NCBI GenBank assembly: GCA_903906425.1
Contig: CAIVKH010000325.1
Location: 38,920 to 102,919 of the forward strand
Length of the DNA: 64,000 nucleotides
From: an uncultured bacterium
GTDB lineage: Bacteria; Verrucomicrobiota; Kiritimatiellia; CAIVKH01
Reading direction: 5' to 3'
Position numbers and translations under genes: made by a program. Shown here piece by piece: positions 35,316 to 45,762 of the stretch. The notes beneath the pieces were generated by a model. It searched no databases. It had not been told where the DNA came from and saw only the letters and a list, made by a program, of their open reading frames with translations. The stretch's first letter is position 1; every line of letters starts with the position of its first letter.

Positions 35316-38300
35316 ATGAAAAAGACATGTGAACTGCCGTCCGGTTTCGTGCGGGTCCTCGCCGCGCTTTTTTTCTGTCTAGCCTTCACGTTGCAGGCGC
35401 AGACGCCGACGGTGGTGCGGATCATGCCGGTGGGCGATTCGATCACGGATGGGTCGTCCTACAGTTCGCCGGGCAATGGCGGGCCGGGGGGCGGCTACCG
35501 GCGGCCGCTGTGGCTGAGCCTGACGAATGCGGGTTATAATGTGGATTATGTGGGGCTGCTGACGATCAATCCGGCCACGGATGTGCCGATGCCGACGCAT
35601 CACGAGGGGCACAGCGGGTGGAAGATTGATCAGATTTATTCGAACATGGTCAATGCGGTGTTCGGGAATACGGAGGACCCGGATGTGTTGCTGATCATGA
35701 TCGGGACAAATGATTTCGGCGGCGGCTACGATGTGAATAATGCGACGAACCGGATTAATCAACTGATCGGGTTGGTGACGACGCGGTGGCCATATTGCAA
35801 GGTGATCGTGGCGAGTCTGACGCGGCGGGGGGCCCCGTATGAGGCGAACATCCAGACGAATTTCAACAATTCGCTGCCGGGGATTGTCTCGAATTATCAG
35901 GCGGTGGGGAAGCAGGTCTATTTTACGGACATGCACAGCGCGGTGCCGTTGTCGGATTTTCCGGACAGTCTGCATCCGAATACGAACGGGTATGTGAAGA
36001 TGGCGACGAACTGGTTCCCGGCGATTACGAATGTGATCAGTCCGCAGGGGACGACGAATGCGCCGGAGATCAAGCGGCTGTCCATTTCGTCCGGGTTCAC
36101 AAATGTGTACGTGACGTTCAGCAAGCCGGTGGATGATGCGACGGCGACGAACATCGACAATTATTTCATTAATGGCGGATTGACAATTCTGGGCGCGTCG
36201 CTGGAGCCGGTGAACAAACGCGACCTGATACTGACAACGACGCCGATGGCGCTTCATACATTCTACACATTGATCATCACGGGGGTCGTGGATCGGACGG
36301 CGTCGGCGACGATGATTGACATCACAATCACGAATTTCCAGACATACGGCGCGTCGGTGCGCGGGGTGTATAACAACGTGCCGGAGGCGGGGGATTACCG
36401 GCTGGTGTATTCGCTGAACATTCCGAATGCGCCGAATTACTCGGTTGGCATCACCTATGACACCGATCTTCATGCCTGTGCGTCTAACTTTACGCGGGTG
36501 GCGTATTACCTGGAAGTGCAGCCGGCGGGCGGTGCGCTGGATTATGCGTGGGTTTCATTCGATGCGATGACGACGAATATCACGCAGATCGGGGTGCCGA
36601 CGTTTGGAAGCGGAGCGAATTTTCAGATGACCATCACGAACATGAATGTGCTGTCGAGCATGCCGAGCATCCTGAATGGCACGAACATGACCGGGGGTAA
36701 TATCGAGTTTTGGCCCAGCAATTATACGCAGGTCAATGCGGCGGGTGTGCCGAATGCCAGCGCTGCGAATTACGACTGGGGAGATCAGGAGTCCACCAGC
36801 GGCAACTACGGTTCCATGCAGGTCCACAATCACGATGCGAGCCAGACGATTTTCGCGTTTAATGATTGGAACAAAGGAGTCAATACCGATCTGGGCATCG
36901 GTAATGATCCGACAAACGCAGCAACGACGGATTGGACGTTCGCCAACAACGGAAGCGCCTACACCGTCAAAGTGTTGCAGGTTTTTGCGAAGCTCGCCAG
37001 CAACACGCCTCCGCTGATCACGAGTTCTTATGGGCTGAGCTATTCGACCGCGCAAATCAATTTCAGCATCCCTGTCGCCGATGATGCGACGGATGTCACG
37101 TTCTATGCCGTCGGCGGTTTGTCGGTCTCGAATGTCGTGATTGATACGGTGACGCGCCAGACCGTGACGCTCGTGACCTCGATGCAGACGGCCGGTGTGA
37201 CGTACACGGCGGTGGTCAATAATGTGCATGACCGCGCGTCCAGCAACTCGGCCGTCATCGTGACGAACACGCTGGCGACATTCCAGGGGCCGGCGGTGAA
37301 TGGAGCGTTCAACAATGTGCTGGATGCGACGAATTATAGCATCGTGTACTCGCTGAACATTTCTAATGGGGCGGCGTACAACACGACGGGCGTGCCCTAT
37401 GATCTGGATTTGCACAACTACATCGGCGCGTACAGCCGCATCGCGTATTACATGGAATTGCAGACGGCGACGGGCCTGCCGAGTTACATCTGGGTTGCGC
37501 TGGATCCGTTCACGACAAATGCCGCGCTGCTCGGCGTGCCGGCGAAATCCGGCAGCCCGATCTTCCAGCAATACGTGAGCAACATGACCGTGCAGTCGAG
37601 CGTTGCGGGCATCGTGCAGGGCAACGGCATAACGACGGGCAACATGGAGTTCTGGCCGTGGGACTATACGGCGAACAACACCAATAACATTCCTGGCGCG
37701 TCGAATACGGCGTTCGACTGGGGCGATTCATGCTCGTCGAATGCTGGTGGTCACGCCTGCATGCAGATCCATAATTACAGTGCCAGTCAGACCCTGTTCG
37801 CCTTCAACAACTGGGGTGCGGCAGCCGGTGGCACCACGGCCGTTGGTATCGGAAAGGATCCGAACTTGGCCCGCGCGAATTACAATCCCGATTGGACGTT
37901 TGCGGCCAACGCAACTAATTATATTGTGAAAACGCTTCAAGTTTACGCGCTGCCCGTCTCCAATGTCGCGCCGTCCATCATCAGCGTTATTCCTCAGTCG
38001 TTCAGCAACGTGATGATGTCGTTTAGCAAGCCGCTCGATGACGGTTCGATTGTGCTGACGAATTTCTCGATTGGCGGTTTGACTGTGCTAAGCGCGACGC
38101 TCGATCCCGTGACCAAGACGCGCGTTGCGTTGATCACGTCGCCGCAGACGCCGAGCATGTTGTACACCTCCGTTGTCAGCAACGTGCGTGACCGCACGGC
38201 GAGCGCTGCGCCGATTGCGCCGAATTCATCGGTCACGTTCCGCGCGCTTCCCGTCAATGGCGTGTATAACAATGTGCCGGAGGCAGTGAATTACAATCTG

Positions 38301-41300
38301 GTTTATTCGCTGAACATTCCGGCCGTCGCCAGTTATGCCGCGAATGGCGCGTCCTATGACGTGGACGCGCACACCAACGTGGGCACATTCAGTCGCATCG
38401 CCTACTACCTCGAATTACAACCGAGCAACGGTCCCGTGAATTTTGTGTGGGTGTCGCTTGATCCATTTTCAACCGATGCCGGGAAGATCGGCATCCCCAC
38501 CACGGCCAGCGGCGCGTTGTTCCAGCAAAATGTGACGAACATGACCGTCATTTCAAGTGTGACGAACATCGTTCAGGGAGCGGGCATCGCAACGGGCAAC
38601 ATGGAATTCTGGCCGTGGAGTTATGGTCAGAACAACACCAATCACATTCCGAACGCGAGCAGCAACACATTCGACTGGGGCGATGCGGTGACAATTGGTG
38701 CCGGTGCCTACGGCTCCATGCAGTTTCATAATTACGGTGCAAGCCAGGTGTTGTTCGGCTTCAACAACTGGGGCGGCGGTGGCAACAACATTGATGTCGG
38801 CATGGGCAACAACACGACAACGGTTGATGCCGACTGGACGCACACGTATAACGCGACAGGATTCAGCGTAAAGGTGCTGCAAGTTTTCACGCTGCCGTCG
38901 TCCAATTCGCCGCCGCTCATCGCAGGCGCATTCGGGCAGCTCGGCTTCAGTAATGTGGTGGTTACATTCAACAAAGCGCTCGATGACAGTGCCGCGGCCA
39001 TGACGAACTTCACACTGAGTGGCGGAGTGACGGTGCTGAGCGCCGTGCTCGATCCCGTCTCGAAAGCAAGAATCACGCTGGCGACCACACCGCAGCTTCC
39101 GTTCACAGTTTACACGGTCACGGTCAACAACCTTAGGGACCGCACGACCGACTACCTGCAAATCGCGCCGAACTCGACGATACAATTCCGCACCGTTGCG
39201 GGAATCGGGGCGTTGGCCAACGTGCCGGAAGCGGCCAGCTATCAGCTTGTTTATTCAATCAGCCTGCCGGCGGCCGCGCAGTATGCGAACTCCGCTTTCT
39301 ACGACGTGGATCTGCGAAATCAGGTTACGAATTTTACGCGCGTGGCCTATTATCTTGAGCTTCAAACGAACAGCGGCCCGGTGAGTTTCGCTTGGACGGC
39401 ATTCGACGCACCCACGAACAATATCAACGCCATCGGGATTCCCACGGTGACCAGCGGTGCCATTCTCCAGCAGCCGGTCACAAACATGACGGTCATAAGC
39501 AGCGTTGCAAATATCGTTAGCGGAACGAACATGTCGGGCGGCAACGTCGAATTCTGGCCCAGCAACTATGGCGCGTCCAATGCGATGAACGTCGCAAATG
39601 CCTCCAGCAACAATTATGATTGGGGTGACGTTCGTACCGGAGGCAACTACGGCTCGATGCAGGTTCACAACCATGACGCCAATCTTGGAGTGTCAACGGG
39701 ACAGGTCATATGGGCCTTCAATCACTGGGGCGGCGCAGGTGGCAACGACGATATTGGAATTGGAAACAATCCAGGCAGTATCCCGAATACCGACTGGACG
39801 TTTGCCAACAACGCGCCGACGTTCACGGCGCGCGTCTTGCAAGTCTATGCGCTGAGCACGACCAATCTACCGCCCGTTGTGATTGATATCAGCGGTCAAC
39901 CCGGCTTGAGCAATGTTGTCATTCAATTCAGCAAACCTCTCGCCGATACTGCAGCCACACTGACGAACTTCACCATCTCAGGATTGACGATTGTCGCAGC
40001 ATCGCTGGACGTGACAACGAGGACTCGTGTCACGCTGACGACGTCGCCGCAAGCTGCGGAGACATTTTACACGCTGACGATTACCGGCGGGATTCAAGAT
40101 CGTACGGCAGGGAGTCTGCCGCTTTCCGGTGGGCCGTCCTACAATTTCATGTCAGCTCCCCGAAGCGGTGTGTACAACAACATCGCCGAAGCGGCCGGTT
40201 ACACACTTGTCTATTCCTTGAATGTCTCGACAACAGGCAACTGGAGCGCATCAACGCCGCCGTATTCGGTTGACAATCACTTTGGCGTCACGAACTTCAC
40301 GCGCATCGGCTATTATCTCGAACTTCAAAAAGCCGGAGTGTCGCCAAGTTTTGTGTGGGCGACAATGGATCCGTTCACGTTGGATACCGGGAAAATTGGC
40401 GTGCCGACGACCAATACGCTGGCTCTCTTCCAGCAACCCGTCACGAATCTGAGCGTCTTCTCGAGTGTATATGGCGTGCTAAGCGGAACGAACATGAGCG
40501 GCGGTAACATCGAGTTCTGGCCGAATGCCTATGTCACGACGAACAACGCGGGCGTGCCGAACGCCAGCGGGGCCACATTTGATTGGGGCGATCAGCCGAC
40601 TGCGGGCAACTATGGCTCGATGCAAATTCACAATAGCGGCGCAAGCCAGGTGGTGTTCGCATTCAACAACTGGGGAACAGCCAACATTTTCGACATCGGC
40701 ATCGGAAATAACGTCATCAATCCGAATCCCGACTGGACGGGTGTGAACAATGCCGGTGTGTACACGTCGCGCGTGCTGCAAGTTTATGTGCTGCCCGTGC
40801 CGGACTTCACGCCTCCTTCGATTCTCAGCGCCGTCGCAACGTCGGATCGCACACGCGCCCTCGTGACATTCAGTGAACCGCTGGCCGATTCTGCTGCCAA
40901 TCCTGCAAATTTCTCCATTAACAACGGCATTGTCGTATCTGCCGCCGTAATGAGCAACAATCTCCGCCAGATCTCGTTGATGGTGAGCGAACTCACTGTG
41001 AACACACCCTACACGCTGACCGCCGTTGGCAACATTTGCGACCGGTCGCCAAACGCGAACGCAATTCCGATTGGAACATCCGTTGCGATCATAGTGCCGG
41101 GAGTCGCCGCGCAGATTCTGGCGAATGTGCCCGAGGCGACGAACTTCGTGCCGGTGCTCACGCTCAATATTCCAGGCCCGGTTCCCAACTGGAACGTCAG
41201 CGGAACCGCCTATGTTCTCGACAACCGCACACTCATTGGTTCGTTCTCGCGCGTCGCATACTACATGGAGCTTGCAACGAACAATGGCCCGACCAACTGG

Positions 41301-43523
41301 GTTTATGTTTCGTTCGATCCGGTCACCAACGACGCACGAAAGATCGGTGTTCCCGACATGACTGTCGGCGCATGGTTCCAGCAGCGTATCACGAATGCGA
41401 ACATCTATTCCAGCATGACGAACATCACAACAGGCGTGTTCAGCAACGGCTGCAACATAGAATTCTGGCCATTCGACTACACTGGTGCCACGACCACACT
41501 CATACCAACAGGCAGCGGCAGCTACGACTGGAACGACACGATCAGCTACACGTATGGCACCGGCGGCCACGGCTCCATGCAAATCCACAACTACTCGGCT
41601 TCAAACGTCCTGTTCGCGCTCGACGCGTGGGGCGGGAATCAAACCGGCAACATGAGCATCGGTATCGGCAGCAGACCCACGGGCGACCCCGACTGGACGT
41701 TTGCCGCCAATGCCGCAAACTTCACCACGAAGAACCTGTATGTTCTCGTTCAGCTTGCGAACGACACCAACGTTCCGGTCGTTACAAAGGCAAACGGCGG
41801 GACGACGTGGTCGAATGTCTATGTCTCATTCAGCAAGCCCTTGCGCGATTCATCTGCGGCCGTGACGAATTTTGCGATTGCTGGCGGTCTCTCCGTTCTC
41901 AATGCGACGCTGATGCCGAGCTACCGCGACATCATGTTGACGACATCGCCGCAAACGCCCGGCCAGACCTACAACGTCACGATCAACAACGTTCGCGACC
42001 GCTCGCCGAACATCAACCTGATTTCGAACAACACGGTTGCCACATTCACGGCCTTCACAAACTCGCTGCCGTTCATGCTCGTGGCCGAAAGCACGAACTA
42101 CACGCTGGCTTACAAACTGACGCTGCCCGGAGCGTGCCCGAACTACAACGCAACCGGCGTCGTGTACGACGTGGACATGCGCCCCTTCATCACGCAGTCG
42201 TTCAACCGCGTGGCCTATTGCATGGAACTGGCCACGAACGCCGGGCCGACCAACTGGGTCTATGCCTCGATGGACCAGTTCACGACCAACACCAACCGCA
42301 TCGGCGTGCCCGTCCTTGGCATCGGCGCGGGCTTCCAGCAAAAGGTGAATAATCTCAACGTCACGTCGAGCCTCGCGAGCATCGTGTTCACGAACAGCGC
42401 CAGCGGCAACATTGAATTCTATCCGTTCGATTACCTCGTCGGCACAAACGTGGCAATTCCTACAGGAAGTTTCACGAACTTCGATTGGAACGACAGCTAC
42501 TCGACCGCCGGACAGTACGGATCAATGCAGGTTCACAACTACAGCGCAATCATCGGCGATGGCACCACCGGTCAGGTTCTCATGGCATTCAACCGATGGG
42601 GTGGCGGACAGTCCGGTAACACCGACATAGGCATCGGCAGCAATCTGACAGGCACAAACGCTGACTGGAAATTCTCAGGCAATGGACCGAATTACACCAC
42701 GAAGAATCTGTACATCCTCGTACAACTCACCAACGCCGCCGCCGCGCCGCCGCCGTCAACCAATGTCATCGCGCCGGTGATCTTGTTGAACCCGATTTCG
42801 CGCACCAACCTGCTCAACAGCACCAACAGCATCGGCGCGCTCGCAGCGGGAACGAGCCCGGTCTATCAGTGGCGCAAGGGCGGCGCGCCGATGGCCGGTC
42901 AGACCAATTCCTGGCTCGTGTTCAACAACGCGCAGCTCACCAACGCCGGCAACTATGATGTCATCGCGATGAATTCAGCCGGTGCCGCCACCAGTCTCGT
43001 CGCAACGCTGATCATCAACCGCCTGCCCGTTGCCGGACTGCCGGTGCTTTTCGGCACGATGCAAAACACGCCCCTCGAGATCGGCGCGTCGAACATCCTG
43101 GTTGCCGCAAGCGACCCGGACGGCGACGTGGTGGGCCTTTCGAGCGCCGGCGCGGCGTTCGTGACCTTCACGAACATTGTCATCACATACTATCCGCCCA
43201 TCGACTTTGCCGGCGGCGACAGCTTCGCCTACGTGCTCAGCGACTCGCGCGGCGGCTTCGCCACCGGCCTGGTCAACGTCACCGTGATGACGAATCACAC
43301 GCCGCTGGTCGTCGTGCCGCCCGGCTTCTCCAACGGCCATTTCCGCATCGGCTTCTCCGGCGTTTCCAACGGCACCTACACGATCCGTTTCACCGACAAT
43401 CTGATGACCAACGAGTGGCAGATCCTCACGAACATGCCTGCGGACGCGGCCGGCAGCTTCAACTTCACCGACCCCGCCGTGCCGCAGCCGGCCAACCGTT
43501 TCTACAACGCCAGCCCGCCGTGA
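35316..43523 (+). CDS. Giant secreted multidomain protein: SGNH/GDSL hydrolase + 7 tandem (Ig-like + jelly-roll-like) modules + Ig-like and cadherin-like C-terminus
   Basis: GDSITDG, GTNDFGGG, DSLHPNTNGY (GDSL); repeats of NVPEAxxYxLVYSLNIP ... EFWPSNY ... GSMQVHNHxASQxxFAFNxW ... DWTF ... FSKPLxDxAAxxTNF; QWRKGGAPMAGQTNSWLVFNNAQLTNAGNYDVIAMNSAGA. Confidence 0.9.
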   Translation: MKKTCELPSGFVRVLAALFFCLAFTLQAQTPTVVRIMPVGDSITDGSSYSSPGNGGPGGGYRRPLWLSLTNAGYNVDYVGLLTINPATDVPMPTHHEGHSGWKIDQIYSNMVNAVFGNTEDPDVLLIMIGTNDFGGGYDVNNATNRINQLIGLVTTRWPYCKVIVASLTRRGAPYEANIQTNFNNSLPGIVSNYQAVGKQVYFTDMHSAVPLSDFPDSLHPNTNGYVKMATNWFPAITNVISPQGTTNAPEIKRLSISSGFTNVYVTFSKPVDDATATNIDNYFINGGLTILGASLEPVNKRDLILTTTPMALHTFYTLIITGVVDRTASATMIDITITNFQTYGASVRGVYNNVPEAGDYRLVYSLNIPNAPNYSVGITYDTDLHACASNFTRVAYYLEVQPAGGALDYAWVSFDAMTTNITQIGVPTFGSGANFQMTITNMNVLSSMPSILNGTNMTGGNIEFWPSNYTQVNAAGVPNASAANYDWGDQESTSGNYGSMQVHNHDASQTIFAFNDWNKGVNTDLGIGNDPTNAATTDWTFANNGSAYTVKVLQVFAKLASNTPPLITSSYGLSYSTAQINFSIPVADDATDVTFYAVGGLSVSNVVIDTVTRQTVTLVTSMQTAGVTYTAVVNNVHDRASSNSAVIVTNTLATFQGPAVNGAFNNVLDATNYSIVYSLNISNGAAYNTTGVPYDLDLHNYIGAYSRIAYYMELQTATGLPSYIWVALDPFTTNAALLGVPAKSGSPIFQQYVSNMTVQSSVAGIVQGNGITTGNMEFWPWDYTANNTNNIPGASNTAFDWGDSCSSNAGGHACMQIHNYSASQTLFAFNNWGAAAGGTTAVGIGKDPNLARANYNPDWTFAANATNYIVKTLQVYALPVSNVAPSIISVIPQSFSNVMMSFSKPLDDGSIVLTNFSIGGLTVLSATLDPVTKTRVALITSPQTPSMLYTSVVSNVRDRTASAAPIAPNSSVTFRALPVNGVYNNVPEAVNYNLVYSLNIPAVASYAANGASYDVDAHTNVGTFSRIAYYLELQPSNGPVNFVWVSLDPFSTDAGKIGIPTTASGALFQQNVTNMTVISSVTNIVQGAGIATGNMEFWPWSYGQNNTNHIPNASSNTFDWGDAVTIGAGAYGSMQFHNYGASQVLFGFNNWGGGGNNIDVGMGNNTTTVDADWTHTYNATGFSVKVLQVFTLPSSNSPPLIAGAFGQLGFSNVVVTFNKALDDSAAAMTNFTLSGGVTVLSAVLDPVSKARITLATTPQLPFTVYTVTVNNLRDRTTDYLQIAPNSTIQFRTVAGIGALANVPEAASYQLVYSISLPAAAQYANSAFYDVDLRNQVTNFTRVAYYLELQTNSGPVSFAWTAFDAPTNNINAIGIPTVTSGAILQQPVTNMTVISSVANIVSGTNMSGGNVEFWPSNYGASNAMNVANASSNNYDWGDVRTGGNYGSMQVHNHDANLGVSTGQVIWAFNHWGGAGGNDDIGIGNNPGSIPNTDWTFANNAPTFTARVLQVYALSTTNLPPVVIDISGQPGLSNVVIQFSKPLADTAATLTNFTISGLTIVAASLDVTTRTRVTLTTSPQAAETFYTLTITGGIQDRTAGSLPLSGGPSYNFMSAPRSGVYNNIAEAAGYTLVYSLNVSTTGNWSASTPPYSVDNHFGVTNFTRIGYYLELQKAGVSPSFVWATMDPFTLDTGKIGVPTTNTLALFQQPVTNLSVFSSVYGVLSGTNMSGGNIEFWPNAYVTTNNAGVPNASGATFDWGDQPTAGNYGSMQIHNSGASQVVFAFNNWGTANIFDIGIGNNVINPNPDWTGVNNAGVYTSRVLQVYVLPVPDFTPPSILSAVATSDRTRALVTFSEPLADSAANPANFSINNGIVVSAAVMSNNLRQISLMVSELTVNTPYTLTAVGNICDRSPNANAIPIGTSVAIIVPGVAAQILANVPEATNFVPVLTLNIPGPVPNWNVSGTAYVLDNRTLIGSFSRVAYYMELATNNGPTNWVYVSFDPVTNDARKIGVPDMTVGAWFQQRITNANIYSSMTNITTGVFSNGCNIEFWPFDYTGATTTLIPTGSGSYDWNDTISYTYGTGGHGSMQIHNYSASNVLFALDAWGGNQTGNMSIGIGSRPTGDPDWTFAANAANFTTKNLYVLVQLANDTNVPVVTKANGGTTWSNVYVSFSKPLRDSSAAVTNFAIAGGLSVLNATLMPSYRDIMLTTSPQTPGQTYNVTINNVRDRSPNINLISNNTVATFTAFTNSLPFMLVAESTNYTLAYKLTLPGACPNYNATGVVYDVDMRPFITQSFNRVAYCMELATNAGPTNWVYASMDQFTTNTNRIGVPVLGIGAGFQQKVNNLNVTSSLASIVFTNSASGNIEFYPFDYLVGTNVAIPTGSFTNFDWNDSYSTAGQYGSMQVHNYSAIIGDGTTGQVLMAFNRWGGGQSGNTDIGIGSNLTGTNADWKFSGNGPNYTTKNLYILVQLTNAAAAPPPSTNVIAPVILLNPISRTNLLNSTNSIGALAAGTSPVYQWRKGGAPMAGQTNSWLVFNNAQLTNAGNYDVIAMNSAGAATSLVATLIINRLPVAGLPVLFGTMQNTPLEIGASNILVAASDPDGDVVGLSSAGAAFVTFTNIVITYYPPIDFAGGDSFAYVLSDSRGGFATGLVNVTVMTNHTPLVVVPPGFSNGHFRIGFSGVSNGTYTIRFTDNLMTNEWQILTNMPADAAGSFNFTDPAVPQPANRFYNASPP
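36060..42735 (+). repeat. Seven-fold intragenic repeat, period about 950 bp
   Basis: NVPEA-type motif starts near 36361, 37312, 38269, 39219, 40179, 41126, 42079. Confidence 0.9.
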
Positions 43524-43553
43524 GCCGGCGCCCCGCGCGCCGCGCCCGGTGGG

Positions 43554-43600
43554 TTCCAATGACTGGAAATTTGCGCCGCCGTTTTTTCCAATCATTGGAA
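43554..43600. repeat. Paired-dyad element, copy 11 (first dyad with one mismatch)
   Basis: TTCCAATGACTGGAA 43554-43568; TTCCAATCATTGGAA 43586-43600. Confidence 0.95.
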
Positions 43601-43784
43601 GTTCCGGTCTGACCGGCCGTACCCGCCCCGGGAGCCGCGGCGGGCGGGATTGGCAGGGGCTGGAAATGGAAGTGCGTAATCTTCGAACCCCGCTTGAAAC
43701 GCGCCGATGTGTCGTGTATCCATTTCGCCCTTTTGGCGCGCGGGGAATCCCGAACCGGACATCCTGCGCGCAAAATTCTCTCCA

Positions 43785-44465
43785 ATGAGCATGAATAAAT
43801 TTCTCGGCTGGCTCTTTTGTTTGTCGTGCGCGATGACCGCGGCGCGGGCGCTGGAGTTGTATCCGGTGTCGTTCACGCTGCACGCGCCGGATGCAAATGC
43901 GGTCGCGGTGACGGGCGAGTTCAACGACTGGAGCACGAACGCGCTGATGATGAAAAAATCGGCCGCCGGCGACTGGTGGGTCAACGCGCGGCTGCCCGCG
44001 GGTGTTTACGGCTACAAGTTCGTGAAGGACGGCAAGTGGATTTTCGATCCGGCGCAGCCGAAGCGGAAATTTGTCGGTCAGCTCGAAAATTCGCGGCTGA
44101 TCGTGCCGGTGGAAGAACAGTGGATGCTCGCGTCGGCGGCGGGCGGCAAAATTTCCGGCGCGCCCGCGGGCGAGCCTGCCGCGACGAGCGCGCAGCCGCG
44201 CAAGCCCGTTGCGCCGTGGGACGCCGTCGCCTACAAACAGATCGCGATGCAATACAACGAGGCGATGAGTTCCTATCAGCAATTTCTCCAGACGCGCGCA
44301 AATCCTGCGACGCTCAAAACCATCGAGGACTCCCTGCGCGATTGCGTCGCGGCGATCGAGAAGTGCAAGGATTCCGCGCCAGCCGGCGTCAACACCGATG
44401 CCTTGCTGACTGAATGCAACAGGCTGATTTTCGACATCCACATGACGATGCAAGCGAGGCGATGA
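43785..44465 (+). CDS. CBM48/AMPK1-glycogen-binding-like domain protein
   Basis: VSFTLHAPDANAVAVTGEFNDWSTNALMMKKSAAGDWWVNARLPAGVYGYKFVKDGKWIFDP; C-terminal domain shared with 28391-29569. Confidence 0.8.
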   Translation: MSMNKFLGWLFCLSCAMTAARALELYPVSFTLHAPDANAVAVTGEFNDWSTNALMMKKSAAGDWWVNARLPAGVYGYKFVKDGKWIFDPAQPKRKFVGQLENSRLIVPVEEQWMLASAAGGKISGAPAGEPAATSAQPRKPVAPWDAVAYKQIAMQYNEAMSSYQQFLQTRANPATLKTIEDSLRDCVAAIEKCKDSAPAGVNTDALLTECNRLIFDIHMTMQARR

Positions 44466-44466
44466 A

Positions 44467-45756
44467 ATGAAACGAACCATGATTCTTGTGTGCGCGGCGC
44501 TCGTGATGGCCGCGGCGGCGAACGCGTACGACGCGACAAACGTTCCGGCGGTCGAATGCCACGCGCGCGGCGGACTGCCGAATTTCCTCGCGAAGGCTCA
44601 GGGTGACGGCGAAATCCGCGTCGGCTATCTCGGCGGCAGCATCACCGCGCAGGAAGGCTGGCGGGTCAAATCGCTCGCGTGGTTCAAAAAGAATTTTCCG
44701 ACGGCGAAGTTTTCCGAAATCAATGCGGCCATCGGCGGCACCGGCTCCGACCTCGGCGCGTTCCGCGTGCAGCACGACGTTCTCGATCACAAGCCCGATC
44801 TGCTCTTCGTCGAATTCGCCGTGAATGACGGCGGCGCTTCGCCGGAGCGGATTCATCAGTCAATGGAAGGCATCGTGCGGCAGACGTGGAAGGCCGATCC
44901 GAACACCGACATTTGTTTCGTGTACACGCTCGCGCAAAATCAGCTTGCCGAGCTCGACAAAGGGTTTTTCCAGCGGTCCGCCAGCGCGATGGAAATTCTC
45001 GCCGATCACTACGCGATTCCGACGATCCACATGGGCGTCGAAGTCGCGAAGCTCACGCGCGAGGGCAAGGTGATTTTCAAGGGCGAAGAGCCGAAGACAA
45101 AACCGCCACCGGATGCGCCGATAGTTTTTTCGACAGACGGCGTGCATCCGTTGATCTGGAGCGGTCACGAACTTTATTTGCAGGCCATCGTCCGCTCGAT
45201 GGAGCCGATCCGCACCGCATCGGGCAAGCCCGCGCCGCACAAGTTCGACGCACCGCTGCGCGCGGACAACTGGGAAAATGCAAAGATGATCCCGCTGCGG
45301 CAGGACATGCTCTCGGGGAAATGGGAGAAGCTGGATTCGACAAAAGGCATGGGGAAGAATTTCGGCAATCGCATGGGCGATGTCTGGAAGGCCTGCGAAC
45401 CGGGCGCGGCGCTCACGTTCTCCTTCAACGGAACCTATGCCGCGCTCTACGACGTGATGGGGCCGGACAGTGGAATCGTCGGCATCAAAGTTGACGACAA
45501 TCCGGAAAAGAACGCGACGCGCATTGACGGCTATTGCGTTTATCCGCGTATCCAGAAGCTCGACGTCGGAACCGTGCTGGCCGGACAGCATCGCGTGGCG
45601 ATCACACTGAAACCCGACGTGCCGGACAAACGAAAAATCCTCTTCGAAAAAAATCGCGATGACTTCGACAAGCATCCGGACAAATACAAGGACAACGCCT
45701 GGTACGCCTCCGCGATCTTCCTGCTCGGCGATCTGACCGGCAGCGGCGCGAAGTAG
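44467..45756 (+). CDS. SGNH/GDSL hydrolase family protein
   Basis: RVGYLGGSITAQEGWR, AAIGGTGSDLGAFR, FVEFAVNDGG, DGVHPLIWSGHELY. Confidence 0.85.
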   Translation: MKRTMILVCAALVMAAAANAYDATNVPAVECHARGGLPNFLAKAQGDGEIRVGYLGGSITAQEGWRVKSLAWFKKNFPTAKFSEINAAIGGTGSDLGAFRVQHDVLDHKPDLLFVEFAVNDGGASPERIHQSMEGIVRQTWKADPNTDICFVYTLAQNQLAELDKGFFQRSASAMEILADHYAIPTIHMGVEVAKLTREGKVIFKGEEPKTKPPPDAPIVFSTDGVHPLIWSGHELYLQAIVRSMEPIRTASGKPAPHKFDAPLRADNWENAKMIPLRQDMLSGKWEKLDSTKGMGKNFGNRMGDVWKACEPGAALTFSFNGTYAALYDVMGPDSGIVGIKVDDNPEKNATRIDGYCVYPRIQKLDVGTVLAGQHRVAITLKPDVPDKRKILFEKNRDDFDKHPDKYKDNAWYASAIFLLGDLTGSGAK

Positions 45757-45762
45757 GACCCG

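Noticed and set aside
36864-36880. TTTAATGATTGGAAC inside the giant gene
   Set aside because: Half-match to the dyad encoding FNDWN of a conserved module; unpaired and part of coding repeat.
35379-41588. Minus-strand ORFs of 338-369 aa opposite the giant protein (35379-36473, 36555-37571, 40479-41588)
   Set aside because: Antisense translations of the repeated modules; their mutual similarity is explained by the sense-strand repeats.
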